This document shows positions 54,801 to 64,000 of a stretch of 64,000 bases of DNA, piece by piece. The position numbers and the translations under genes are program-made. How positions within the stretch are numbered: position 1 is the first letter of the stretch; every line of letters begins with the position of its first letter. The notes below the pieces were generated by a model. That model was not told the DNA's origin. It made no database searches and saw only the letters and a list, made by a program, of their open reading frames with translations. The DNA is from Lepus europaeus. Its lineage: Eukaryota > Chordata > Mammalia > Lagomorpha > Leporidae. The stretch spans positions 13,927,138 to 13,991,137 of the forward strand of contig NC_084831.1 in NCBI RefSeq assembly GCF_033115175.1. Reading direction: 5' to 3'.

Positions 54801-55483
54801 AGGATTTTTCAAAAACAACCTTTGGCAGGTTTTATTCAAGGAAAATTTTGCCTGGTTGACTTTCCTCCATCTGTTCTGCCATGCTTCTAATGCTGTCAAC
54901 ATCTCCTGGATCAGTGATCACCAGGGTGCACACTCTGTAGCGTTTTCCACACGTGGTGCCAGCTCCATGTCATTGTCACCGTCTTGATGAACATCAGTGT
55001 TGGCCACCATGGTATGGTCCTCCGTGTCGGACAACCTAGGAGCTGGGAAGCTGTTGGCGAGGGTGACTTTGCCTTGTCTGATGGGCTTTGGCGTTGACTT
55101 GTGACAGCTCACACGGCCCACGTTTCATAGCACATGGAAGCCTGGAGTTGATTGATGCCAGCGACTTTGTGGCCACCTGCTCTGTGACCACTGTCTTCCC
55201 AGCGTAGGTGTGAGGCAGTCCCCAGCCCACAGCAGTGGTAGAGATGGCCGAGGAGCAGGAAGGACTTCAGGGATTTTTTTTCCAGGATATTCCTCAACAT
55301 GAGTTTGCATGATATGTTCCCATGATTGGACTGAGGGAAGACTTTTTTTTAGCAATTTCACAGAAATGATACATACGTGCCCTTCTCAGGGATCTTATCA
55401 ATGGCCCGTGATCATGATAAGTCTTGTTACTGTTGAGGTTGACCTTGATCACTTGGTGAAGGTGGTGTATACCAGGTTCTCTT
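54800..55483 (-). pseudogene. Possible processed pseudogene, parent unknown
   Basis: Reverse-strand open stretches in different frames follow each other. The last ends [20 protein letters not shown]...GKIFLE with a TAA that overlaps AATAAA (54831-54836). A preceding frame reads SDTEDHTMVANTDVHQDGDN. Frame switches and a stop separate them, and no introns are apparent. I do not recognise the parent gene, and the call rests only on this coding-like appearance. Confidence 0.25.
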
Positions 55484-55519
55484 TTTTTAAGATTTATTTA
55501 TTTATTTGAGAAGCAGAGT

Positions 55520-55569
<50 letters not shown>

Positions 55570-55640
55570 TCCATCTGCTGGTTCACTCCCCAGATGACTG
55601 CAGTGGCCAGAGCTGGGCCAATCAGAAGCCAATGAGTTTC
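55484..55640 (-). mobile_element. C-SINE, truncated
   Basis: Reverse tail (TTTTAAGATTTATTTATTT), a long (GA)n at 55521-55564, 'ccatctgctggttcactccccagatg', stopping near CCAATCAGAAGCC. Confidence 0.9.
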
Positions 55641-55659
55641 TCATTGGTTCTTGCTGAGA

Positions 55660-56330
55660 TTCATTTGCATGAATGAGCAGACGCCTGTGTATTTTCTTTT
55701 ACTTTTTTTCTCCTGTGGAGGGGAACCCTTGGGCTGTTTGGATACTTACAGCGTCATCTTCAAGCCATGCAAAATTATGAACTTCAAGAGTAGCCTGCCA
55801 TAGATGTATTGAATTTGGAGTTCCACCTGCGAGCAAGGCTAGGTGATTTTGCCGGCTTAATATAGTCCGCGGGCCGGGCGGTCCCCACCCCTGCTGGACA
55901 CCCTCTCAGTTTGTTTTGTTCACCACACAGCTTCGATTCTGATATGAAGTGATTTCCAGCAGATAGGGATCTGCCTCTCTCTCTTTTTACTGCTCCTTCG
56001 CATGGATGGACCGTCATTTCTCAACCGTTCTCCCAGGGATTGGCATTTGGGTCGTTCCCAACATTTTGTGATGACAATGCTTCAGTGGGCGACCTTGAAC
56101 ATAGCACCTGTGTCTCCTGGAAGGAGTCCTAGCAGTAGGATTAGTGGGTCAAAGGGAAGTACATGTGTAGTTTTGTCCGGGACTGCCCAATTCCTTCCTG
56201 GAATGGTTGAACTAGTTTGTTTCCTGTTACCAGTATGAGAATGCCTGCTCCTCCATGCCATGCCAACGGAAGATCTTGCTAGACTTTTAATTTTGCATGT
56301 GTTCTTATAAATAAAACAGCACTGTTACCT
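55660..56330 (-). mobile_element. Old L1M 3' UTR
   Basis: Reverse L1M phrasing at 56035-56240: 'gggattggcatttgggtcgttcccaac', 'tcctagcagtaggattagtgggtcaaaggg', 'agtttgtttcctgttaccagta'. No coding remains. Confidence 0.45.
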
Positions 56331-57626
56331 CAACAGGTGTTTGTTGAAGACCTACTCAATAATCCAGGCAATTCAGGTACAATATGGGGAGGATGGTGGT
56401 GAGCAAAAGAGAAACAGTGTCTCCTCTGATGCCATTTCAGCCTAGCAATGGAGACCAGCATCATGCCTTTAATCACACACACACACATACACACACATAG
56501 ATACACACACATACACATACATACACATACACACATATACATACACATACACACAGCTACACAAGATTGTGTTCTGCCATCTGTTGGGTTGATCTGGGAA
56601 CTTTGTCTCTCCTTCCCTTGTCTAGTTCTGGGTTAGCAAGAGCCAACAGGTGAATTATGGGGGCGCAGAAGGAAGCCAGGGACCCTCATTCTCTGCACTT
56701 CCTCATGGTCAGGATTCTTGCAGGACAGGTGCTCAGATGTCTCAGGTCTCATTCTCTTATACTTTGCTTCCAGGTTTTCCTTCTGATCACCGACGGCAGC
56801 CCTGGCCCAGAGGTGGAGGTGCAGTGGATGACAGCTTCCCATAGATCTTTCCAGAAGCCCCTGTACCACCTCACTTAGGCAGTTAGAGAAAGTTGTTCAG
56901 ATTTCCTTGGAAGCCCCAACTCACCCTCTGCTCCGTGGGTTAGGGGGCCTCGCAGGAACTCTTCTCTCATCCTCTAACTCTCTCTTTCTTTTGAGCTATG
57001 GCATCCTCAGCTTCTCCGAAACACATCCGAGGTCTGTTTCCCACAATGTGTCACTCATCCTTCCGAGCTCGGAGCATCAGAGCTTTCCCAACAGAACGCT
57101 GACTGCTGTGCGACACGGAGCCCTCAGCCACTCCAGGTGCAGCGGTTTCCAGAGGGAGCTGGCCTTTTCTCGGGTGTGGAGAGTTAGCTAGAGGAGTTGG
57201 CAAGGTGAGCAGCTTCTGCAGGTGAGCTCACGCAACAGTGACCCCGGCCTCCTGCTGCTTCCCTTGCTTTGCAGAGGCTGGGAGACAGAGTGCTGCACCT
57301 CCTTCTCCGTCTCTCCCTGCCCTAGAGCGGTGAAGTTCACAGTCAACTCGAGCTGAGAGCACAGAGGCCCACACAGCCACCGCCTCGACCCCAACACCCT
57401 TCTCCACCACCAACACCCTGAACCGGATTCGGTACAACCAGTCAAGCAACATCGACACGTGGCCATCACACAAAGCCCACGGCCAACACAAGGAGCTGTA
57501 CTCTCCGGGTCTGACTATTGTGTGATGACACCTTCCACCCTCAGAGAATCACACAAGGACGTTTCCTAACATGTTGGTGTGATCTTGTCACCTCATTGTG
57601 CTGTAGGACACTAGAACTTCTTATTT
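56331..57626. other. Intergenic; CA-rich microsatellite at 56474-56560
   Basis: Imperfect (CA)n with TA and CATA interruptions at 56474-56560. The rest has no recognised exon or repeat. Several frames of 60-95 residues lack domains. Confidence 0.4.
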
Positions 57627-57960
57627 TTTTTAAAGACTTGTTTATTTATTTCAAAGGCAGAGTTACAGAGACAAAGGAAGGGGGAGGGGGGAAGAGGGTA
57701 GAGAGAGAGAGAGGTTTTCCATCAGCTGGTTCACTCCGCAAATGACCGCAATTGGAGCTGAACTAATCTGAAGCCAGGAGCCAGGAGCTTCTTCCAGGTC
57801 TCCCAGGGGCCCAAACACTTGGGCCATCTTCCACTGCTTTCCTAGACCACAGCAGAGAGCTGGATTGGAAGTGGAGCAGCTGGGTCTCGAACTGGCACCC
57901 ATATGGGATGCTGGCACTGCAGGCGGCAGCTTCACCTGCTACACCACAGCACTGGACCCA
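57627..57960 (-). mobile_element. C-SINE, A-type
   Basis: Reverse copy from TTTTTTAAAGACTTGTTTATTT to CACAGCACTGGACCC; head has CCCATATGGGATGCTGGC. Confidence 0.93.
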
Positions 57961-58436
57961 TAAAACTTATTCTATCTAACCATGTTTTGGTTTCCGTTGT
58001 CCAACCTCTCTCTATCCTCTTTCTTCCTCTTCCCCACTCTCTGGTAATCACTCTGCTACACTCAGATCAACTGGGTTTTTTGTAGCTTCACATGAGAGAG
58101 AACATGTACTATTTGTTTTTCTGAGTCTGATTTATGTCACTTACCATTATATTCTCCCATTCTATCCATTGTTCCATCCATTCTGCTACACGTGATAGAA
58201 TATAATTCTTTTTGTGGCTGAAGAACAGTTCATTGTGTAGATGGCACATTTCCCTTGTCCATTCATCGGTCAGTGGGTATCTAGGTGGATTCCGTGTCTC
58301 AGCGATTGTGGCTGGTGCGGCAGTAAACGTGGAAGCACAGGTATCTCTTCGATACGCTGATTTCGTTTCCTTTGGATGCATATGCAGAGATGGGATGGCT
58401 GGATCATGTGGTAGGCCTATTGTTAGCGTTGTTTTT
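57961..58436 (-). mobile_element. Old L1 (L1MA-type) 3' UTR
   Basis: Reverse L1 phrases: 'agcttcacatgagagagaacatgtactatttg' (58085), 'aagaacagttcattgtgtagatggc' (58222), CCATTCATCGGTCAGTGGGTATCTAGG (58259) and 'gggatggctggatcatgtggtagg' (58392). Confidence 0.6.
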
Positions 58437-58753
58437 TTTTTTTATTTTTATTTTTGACAGGCAGAGTTAGAGAGACAGAAAGGTCTTCCTTCCATTGGTT
58501 CACCCCCCAAATGGCTGCTACAGCCAGTGCTGCACCAATCCGAAGCCAGGAGCCAGGTGTTTCCTCCTGGTCTCCCATGCAGGTGCAGGGCCCAAGCAGT
58601 TGGGCCATCCTCCACTGCCTTCCCAGGCCACAGCAGAGAGCTGGCCTGGAAAAGGAGCAACCAGGACAGAACCCGGCGCCCCAACCGGGACTAGAACCCG
58701 GGGTGCCGGTGCCGCAGGCAGAGGATTAGCCAAGTGAGCCGTGGCACCAGCCA
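58437..58753 (-). mobile_element. C-SINE, B-type
   Basis: Reverse B-type copy from TTTTTGACAGGCAGAGTTAGAG to GTGGCACCAGCC, with the diagnostic GACTAGAACCCGG. The 5' (GA)n is short. Confidence 0.94.
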
Positions 58754-60159
58754 TTTTTAATAAAATTTCCCCATGTGGACATACAATATGTACACACATA
58801 TAACAGCATAGTAGACCAATATAGCAATTTTAATAATAGCTTTTAAAATCTTTAACTCTTTTTGTAGATTGCCAATTGATTTGAATTGCTTTTTGTTTTT
58901 AGTAACCTCAGTTAACCATACTTTCAGTTGGTACTGTTAATACATTATTGGCTTCATCTGTTTACAGAGCCATCCCAAAGTACTGAATACAATAGAAGTG
59001 GCTGGAAAAAGTCCATAGGAACCTATAGGAGGACAGCTAAACACAGAACCAACAACGCTTTAGTTTTATGAGCAGCAAATCATATGTAACTGTAGATGAC
59101 AAAAGACTTTGTCGCCATGTTTAAAATTATAAACTCATCAGCCAACAAGAGGCACTTGCTTACTTCACAGTATTTTTGAAAGGAACCTCCATCCTTCTCT
59201 CCATAAGGGCTGCACTCATTCCCATCCCCCCGGCAGAGGTATGAAAGTCCCCTTTCCTCCACACCCTCACTAACGTGTTATTTTTATTAACAATAATTGT
59301 GCATCTTTTTGGGGCACAGCGTGACATTTCAATCCATGTTCATAATGTGTGCAATCAGCATTTCCCCTCTTGATATCACATTTATCATTGGAGGCTTGGA
59401 GTTCCTTCCTCTCCTCTATTTGTTCATGCAACATATGGTGGGTTGCTGTGAGCCATAGTCACCCCACTGCGCTGTGTCTCCCTAGGAGCTTAATTTAACC
59501 CTTCCATCTGAATCCGGCTTGGCTCCTGTCATCCAGTTTCCCTCTGTCTTCCACTACTCCTACCAGTCTCCAGTAATTGCTATTCTATGTTCAGATTGAG
59601 GTTTTTTTAAAAATATTTATTTTTATTTATTGGAAAGGCACAGTTATGGACTGGGGGTAGAAGGGAAGAGACAGAGAGAGCGTCCAATCTGCTGGTTCAC
59701 TCCCCAAATGGCCACAGTGGCTAGGGCAGGGCCAGGCCAGAGCCAGGAGCTTCTTCTGCATCTCTCAAGAGGGTGCAGGGGCCCATGCACTTGGGCCATC
59801 CTCTGCTGCCTTCCCAGGCACATTAGCAGGGAGCTGGATCAGCAGTGGAGCAGCGGGGACTCAAACCGCACACATATGGGATGCTGGCCCTGCAGGCGGC
59901 AGCTTTACCCACTCTGCCATGAGGCCAGCCCCCAGATTGAGGTTTTTTTTAAGCTTCCACATATGAAAGTGAACAAACAGCATTTGTCTATCTGTGTCTG
60001 GCCTATTTCACTTAACATACTATCCTCTAGCTTCATCCATTTTGCTGAAAATGAGAGGATTTCATTCTTTTGTGGCCAAAAATTATTCCATTATGTATAT
60101 GTACCATATTTTGTTTATCCATTCATCTTTTGATGGGCATTTTGGTTGATTCCATATTT
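58754..60159 (-). mobile_element. Second old L1MA-type 3' UTR, with one SINE
   Basis: Reverse L1 text continues at 58760-59608 and 59941-60157: ATGACAAAAGACTTTGTCGCCATG (59095), 'catatgaaagtgaacaaacagcatttgtc' (59960), 'atgtatatgtaccatattttg' (60093), 'ccattcatcttttgatgggcat' (60119). Confidence 0.6.
59609..59932 (-). mobile_element. C-SINE, A-type
   Basis: Reverse copy with perfect 17-bp duplication CAGATTGAGGTTTTTTT at 59592-59608 and 59933-59949. Confidence 0.95.
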
Positions 60160-60524
60160 TTTAAAGATTTTATTTGAGAGAAAGAGTTACAGTGAGAGAG
60201 AGAAGAGAGACAGACAGAGACAGAGAGAGAGAGAGGAGAGAGAAAGAGAGGAGAGAGAGAGAAAGATCTTCCATCTGCTGGTTCACTCCCCAAATGGCCA
60301 CAACGGCTGGAGTTGCGCCGATCTGCAGTCAGGAGCCAGGAGCTTCTTCAGGGTCTCCCACGTGGGTGCAGGGGCCCAAGGAGTTGGGCCATCTTCCACT
60401 GCTTTCCCAAGCCACAGCAGGGAGCTGGATGGGAAGTGGAGCAGCTGGAACTTGAACCGGTGCCCACATGGGATGCCGGCACTGCAGACAGCGGCTTTAC
60501 CCACTACACCACAGCACCGGCCCC
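60160..60524 (-). mobile_element. C-SINE, A-type, long GA tract
   Basis: Reverse copy; the GA-rich part (60188-60265) is expanded. The head ends CACAGCACCGGCCCC. The 204-residue frame over it is a SINE artefact. Confidence 0.92.
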
Positions 60525-60800
60525 TTGGTAGATTTTGTGTCCAAAATTTTATTCATTTCTTTGAGTTTTTCCCGTTAGTTTGCATGTGGTTCTTCATAAC
60601 AGTCCCAAGTGATCTTCCTATTCCTGTGGAGTCAGTGGCAATGTCTCCCTTTCCATCTCTGATTTTTATTCATTTGAGTCCTGCATTTTTCTTTGCGTTT
60701 CGTCTAACTAAATGTCTACTTTGCTTATCTTTAAAAAGAACCAAATATTCATCTCATTGATCTTTTATATTGATTTTTTCTTTTTAAAGATTTATTTATT

Positions 60801-61134
60801 AGGCAGGCGCCACGGCTCCTCCGCCTGCAGCGCCGGCACCCCGGGTTCTAGTCCCGGTTTGGGCGCCAGGTTCTGTCCTGGTTGCTCCTCTTCCAGGCCA
60901 GCTCTCTGCTGTGGCCTGGGAGGGCAGTGGAGGATGGCTCAAGTCATTGGGCCCTGCACCCGCATGGGAGACCAGGGGGAAGCACCTGGCTCCTGGCTTT
61001 GGATCAGCGCGGTGCACCAGCCACAGAGCGCTGGCCGCAGCAGCCATTGTGGGGTGAACTAACGGTAAAGCAAGACCTTTCTTTCTGTCTCTCTCTCTCA
61101 CTGTCCACTCTGCCTGTCAAAAAAAAAAAAAAAA
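60801..61134 (+). mobile_element. C-SINE, B-type
   Basis: Forward copy CAGGCGCCACGGCTCC... to CTGCCTGTCAAAAAAA. The duplication GATTTATTTATT is seen just before 60801 and after 61134. Confidence 0.93.
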
Positions 61135-61152
61135 GGATTTATTTATTTATTG

Positions 61153-61452
61153 GGGCCAGTGTTGTAGTGTAGCTGGTGAAAGCCATCCCATATGGCTAGT
61201 TCATGTCCTGGGTGTTCCTCTTCCAATCCAGCTCTCTGCTATGGCCTGAGAAAGCAGCAGAAGATGTCCCAAGTGCTTTGGCCCCTGCCCCCATGTAGGA
61301 GATGCGGAAGATGCTCCTGGCTAGTGGCTCCTGGCTTCAGATTGGCCCAGCTCTGGCCATTGTGGCCATTTGAGGAGTGAACCAATGCATGGAAGATCTC
61401 TCTCTTTCTCTGTCTATTTATCTCTCTCTGTATCTCTGCCTTTGAAATCTTA
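61153..61452 (+). mobile_element. C-SINE, A-type
   Basis: Forward copy, head GGGGCCAGTGTTGTAGTGTAGC with a short deletion, tail merging into the next insertion site. Confidence 0.9.
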
Positions 61453-61456
61453 TTTA

Positions 61457-61786
61457 TCATTTTTTTTTGACAGGCAGAGTGGATAGTGAGAGAGAGACAG
61501 AGAGAAAGGTCTTCCTTTTTGCCGTTGGTTCACCCCCCAGTGGCCGCTGCGGCTGGCGCATCACGCTGATCCGAAGCCAGGAGCCAGGTGCTTCTCCTGG
61601 TCTCCCATGCGGGTGCAGGGCCCAAGGACTTGGGCCATCCTCCACTGCACTCCCGGGCCATAGCAGAGAGCTGGCCTGGAAGAGGGGCAACTGGGATAGA
61701 ATCCGGCGCCCCAACCGGGACTAGAACCCGGTGTGCCGGCGCCACAAGGCGGAGGATTAGCCTGTTAAGCCACGGTGCCAGCCCGA
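61457..61786 (-). mobile_element. C-SINE, B-type
   Basis: Reverse copy, TTTTTTTTGACAGGCAGAG to GGTGCCAGCCC. Flanks GAAATCTTATTTA and GAAATTTTATTTA suggest the duplication. Confidence 0.93.
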
Positions 61787-61789
61787 AAT

Positions 61790-62026
61790 TTTATTTATTT
61801 GAATCACTGGTTCACACCCCAAATGGCCTCAATGGCCAGGGCTGGGCCAGGCCAAAGCCAAGAACTGAAAACTCTATCAGGGTTTCCCATCTGGGTGCAG
61901 GGGCCCAAGCACTTGAACCACGTTTTTCTGCTTTCCCAGACGCTAAAGCAGGGAACTGAATTGGAACTAGCATATGGGATGCCAGTGTGCAGGCAACTTA
62001 ACGCCCTGTGCCAACACTGCAGTCCT
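61790..62026 (-). mobile_element. C-SINE, A-type, diverged, no GA tract
   Basis: Reverse copy 'ttatttgaatcactggttcacaccccaaatggcc' to 'ccaacactgcagtcc'. Older than its neighbours. Confidence 0.8.
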
Positions 62027-62269
62027 TTATATTGTTTTTTAGCCTCTATTTCATTTATTTTTGCTCTGGGTCTTTGTTATTTATTTCCTTTATCCAGATA
62101 TCCCAAATGCAGACACCCTTTGCTCTGTATGACTTAGGTTTCAAACTGTAATTTTATTTGACTTATTGTGTTCTTCATTTCCAAAGCATCTGTTTGCTTT
62201 TCTTTCAAGCTCCCTGTCTCTTTGCTAAATTCCTCTTTCATATCATGTATTGTTTTCCTGATTTTCTTT

Positions 62270-62597
62270 TTTTAAAGAGATTTATTTTATTTATTTGAAA
62301 GACAGAGTTACAGAGAGATGTAGAGCCAGAGAGAGAGGTCTTCCATCTGCCGGTTCACTCCCCAGATGGCTGCAACGGCCGGAGCTGCGCTGATCCAAAG
62401 CCAGGAGCCAGGAGCTTCTTCCAAGTCTCCCATGCAGATGTAGGGGCCCAAGCACTTGGGCCATTTTCTACTGCCCTCCCAGACCATAGCAGAGAGTTGG
62501 TGGGAAGAGGAGCAGCCAGGACGTGACCCAGTGCCCATATGGGATGCTGGCGCTGCAGGCTGGGGCTTTAACCCTCTGTGTCACAGCGCCAGCCCCT
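62270..62597 (-). mobile_element. C-SINE, A-type
   Basis: Reverse copy with duplication TCCTGATTTTCTT on both sides (62257-62269 and 62597-62609). Confidence 0.94.
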
Positions 62598-62725
62598 CCT
62601 GATTTTCTTAAACCGTCTGTGTGCTCTTATATCTCTGAGTAACCTATACCCACTTGTCAAAATTGTTTATTAAGTATTTTGTCAATATTTTTTCCTTTGG
62701 GGTTAGTTAATAAAACATTATTGTG

Positions 62726-63069
62726 GGGGCCAGCTCTGTGGTATAGCGGGTAAAGCCACCACCTGCAGTACCAGCATCCCATATGGGCTCCAGTTTGAGT
62801 CCTGGCTGCTCCACTTCCTACCCAGCTCTCCACTGTGGCCTGGGAGAGCAGTGGAAGATGATCCAAGTGCTTGGGCCCCTGTACCCGCATGGGAGACCCG
62901 GAAGAAGCTTCTGGCTCCTGGCTTCAGATCAGTGCAGCTCCGGCAATTGCGGCCAACTGAAGAGTGAACCAGTGGATGGAACACCTCTCTTTCTGTCTCT
63001 CTCTCTTTGTATGTGTGTGTATGTAACTCTGACTTTCAAGTAAATAAATAAATCTTTAAAAAAAAAACC
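62726..63069 (+). mobile_element. C-SINE, A-type
   Basis: Forward copy GGGGGCCAGCTCTGTGGTATAGCGGG to AAATAAATAAATCTTTAAAAAAAAA. Imperfect duplication ACATTATTGTG / CCATTATGGTG. Confidence 0.93.
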
Positions 63070-63180
63070 CATTATGGTGTTCCTTTTAGGCATCACACTG
63101 CCTGTTTCACACTTCTTGTGTTACTCTATGCTCATATTTGCACGTCTCATGGCTCAGTATCTCTATTGCTTTTAAGAAGT

Positions 63181-64000
63181 GGCTTTTATGGATTGAAAGA
63201 TTCTCCCTGAAGACATGCCTTTGGGTGTCAGTGGGGCAGGCCACCTGGGCTTTCACTCCACTTGCACACTGCAGCACTTCCCCCCTAAGCTGCCTTCTGC
63301 TGTAATCACTGGCTGTGGTGCTAAGGGCCTGGGGCTGCTCCTCATTCCCTGAGGGCTGCAGGAGTCCAACAATTGGGTCAGGAGCATCTGTAGCCTGCAG
63401 TCTGGGTAGGGCACACAGTTCCAGTAGCTGCTTGAGGGGCTGGGTCAAGGGAGCAGCACTGGCAGGCAGGTGAGGTGGAGCACTCGTCTCCACAGCCAGC
63501 CAAGGACCTGGGAGTGCAGGAGCCCTGCCGGGGTGTTCCAGGGTGCGTGGGTCCCAGTTGTGGTGAGCCAGCGGTCCAGGTGGGAAGAGGGGGGGTGTCT
63601 CCAAGTCTGAGGGGGCAAGTGGGCCCCTACTTTTAGGATTCTGTGGGCAGGATCTCCCTGCTGTTCTTCCTGGAACAGTTGAGTCCTGTGTGGGCTCCTG
63701 TGCTCGGGTCGCTCTTGCTCTGTTGGGTCTCGTTGGAATCGTGGGGTTCCAGGCTTGGGGCTCTGTAGAGGGTTGGCCCTCCTGAGGCAGTATGAAATCT
63801 AAAGCCCCTCTTTACTCAAAATGATGGCACCCTGCCACTGCCTGTGCTCCGGAGGTGGAGGGAGACAGACTGTGAGGTCCTTCTCAGAAGCAGAGCATCC
63901 CGGGCCACTCCCCTTGCTGGGATGCACGCTTGGGATGACCACGGATCCTGGGCTTTGCAGGGGCTCTCCTGTTTCCCCTTCCCTCTGCCATGGGACTTCC
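63181..64000 (-). other. GC-rich terminal segment, possibly old L1 5' UTR
   Basis: Reading in reverse it follows the L1 coding remnants, so an L1 5' UTR is the simplest guess. A 165-residue reverse frame (63604-63107, begins METPPLFPPGPLAHH) has no domain I recognise and may be chance in GC-rich DNA. An exon of an unrelated gene beyond the window cannot be excluded. Confidence 0.25.

Larger units (their letters stand above)
60525..63180 (-). mobile_element. Old L1 coding-region remnants in reverse, cut by SINEs
   Basis: Non-SINE pieces (60525-60800, 62027-62269, 62598-62725, 63070-63180) carry reverse L1 text such as 'ttgcttatctttaaaaagaaccaaatattcatctcattgatc' (60721) and 'tagcctctatttcatttatttttgctctg' (62040). 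The order follows the L1 body in reverse. Confidence 0.5.

Noticed and set aside
60146-60760. 204-residue forward frame and overlapping SINE frames elsewhere (for example 23568-24167, 59630-60133, 42185-43189)
   Set aside because: These run through C-SINE bodies. The same peptide phrases (PLVHSPNGHNG, GPSSTAFPGHSRELD) recur at many SINEs.

Overview
The window is mammalian nuclear DNA and almost certainly rabbit (Oryctolagus cuniculus) or a close lagomorph. About 45 copies of the rabbit C-repeat SINE occur in both orientations. They have a tRNA-derived head, a CT-rich stretch and an (AAATAA)n or poly(A) tail, and many have clear target-site duplications. Two rabbit-type L1 3' ends are also present, over a background of older L1 and LTR debris. 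Codon-rich sequence is rare, and most long open frames are SINE, satellite or GC-rich intron artefacts.

Only two real protein-coding genes are visible. Both encode group II secreted phospholipase A2 precursors of 144 residues with identical exon architecture (coding exons of 40, 145, 107 and 143 nt). Gene 1 (+ strand, coding 33089-35910) is the PLA2G2A orthologue by its C-terminal half. Gene 2 (- strand, coding 49486-52347) is a PLA2G2A-like paralogue. They face each other tail to tail across 13 kb of repeats. Both keep the Ca2+ loop, the His67/Asp68 and Asp111 catalytic residues and 14 cysteines. By hand count the mature proteins are only about 64% identical, and their net charges differ strongly (about +17 against +4).

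The two genes sit in the arms of an inverted duplication (about 30.56-36.18 kb and 49.2-54.56 kb). It includes the promoters, a non-coding first exon and an upstream MLT1-like LTR. A 1.3-kb GC-rich tract of intron 3 is nearly identical between the arms, although exons, intron 2 and promoters have diverged. This looks like local gene conversion.

A second, older inverted duplication occupies about 5.56-22.73 kb. Its arms are collinear over several blocks, with SINEs unique to each arm. Arm 2 carries a 2.7-kb satellite (19606-22290) built on a GGCATAGACACAC-type unit, with higher-order repeats. Arm 1 keeps what looks like the single-copy seed of that unit at the matching site. A third, partial direct copy of the arm lies at 44.27-45.72 kb.

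Layout: 0-5.5 kb old L1/MLT1 and SINEs; 5.5-22.7 kb palindrome with satellite; 22.7-30.5 kb SINE-rich intergenic with L1M and LTR fragments; 30.5-36.2 kb PLA2G2A; 36.2-49.2 kb spacer (SINEs, an old L1, a young L1 and the third copy); 49.2-54.6 kb PLA2G2A-like gene; 54.6-64 kb mostly reverse-strand L1 with many SINEs.
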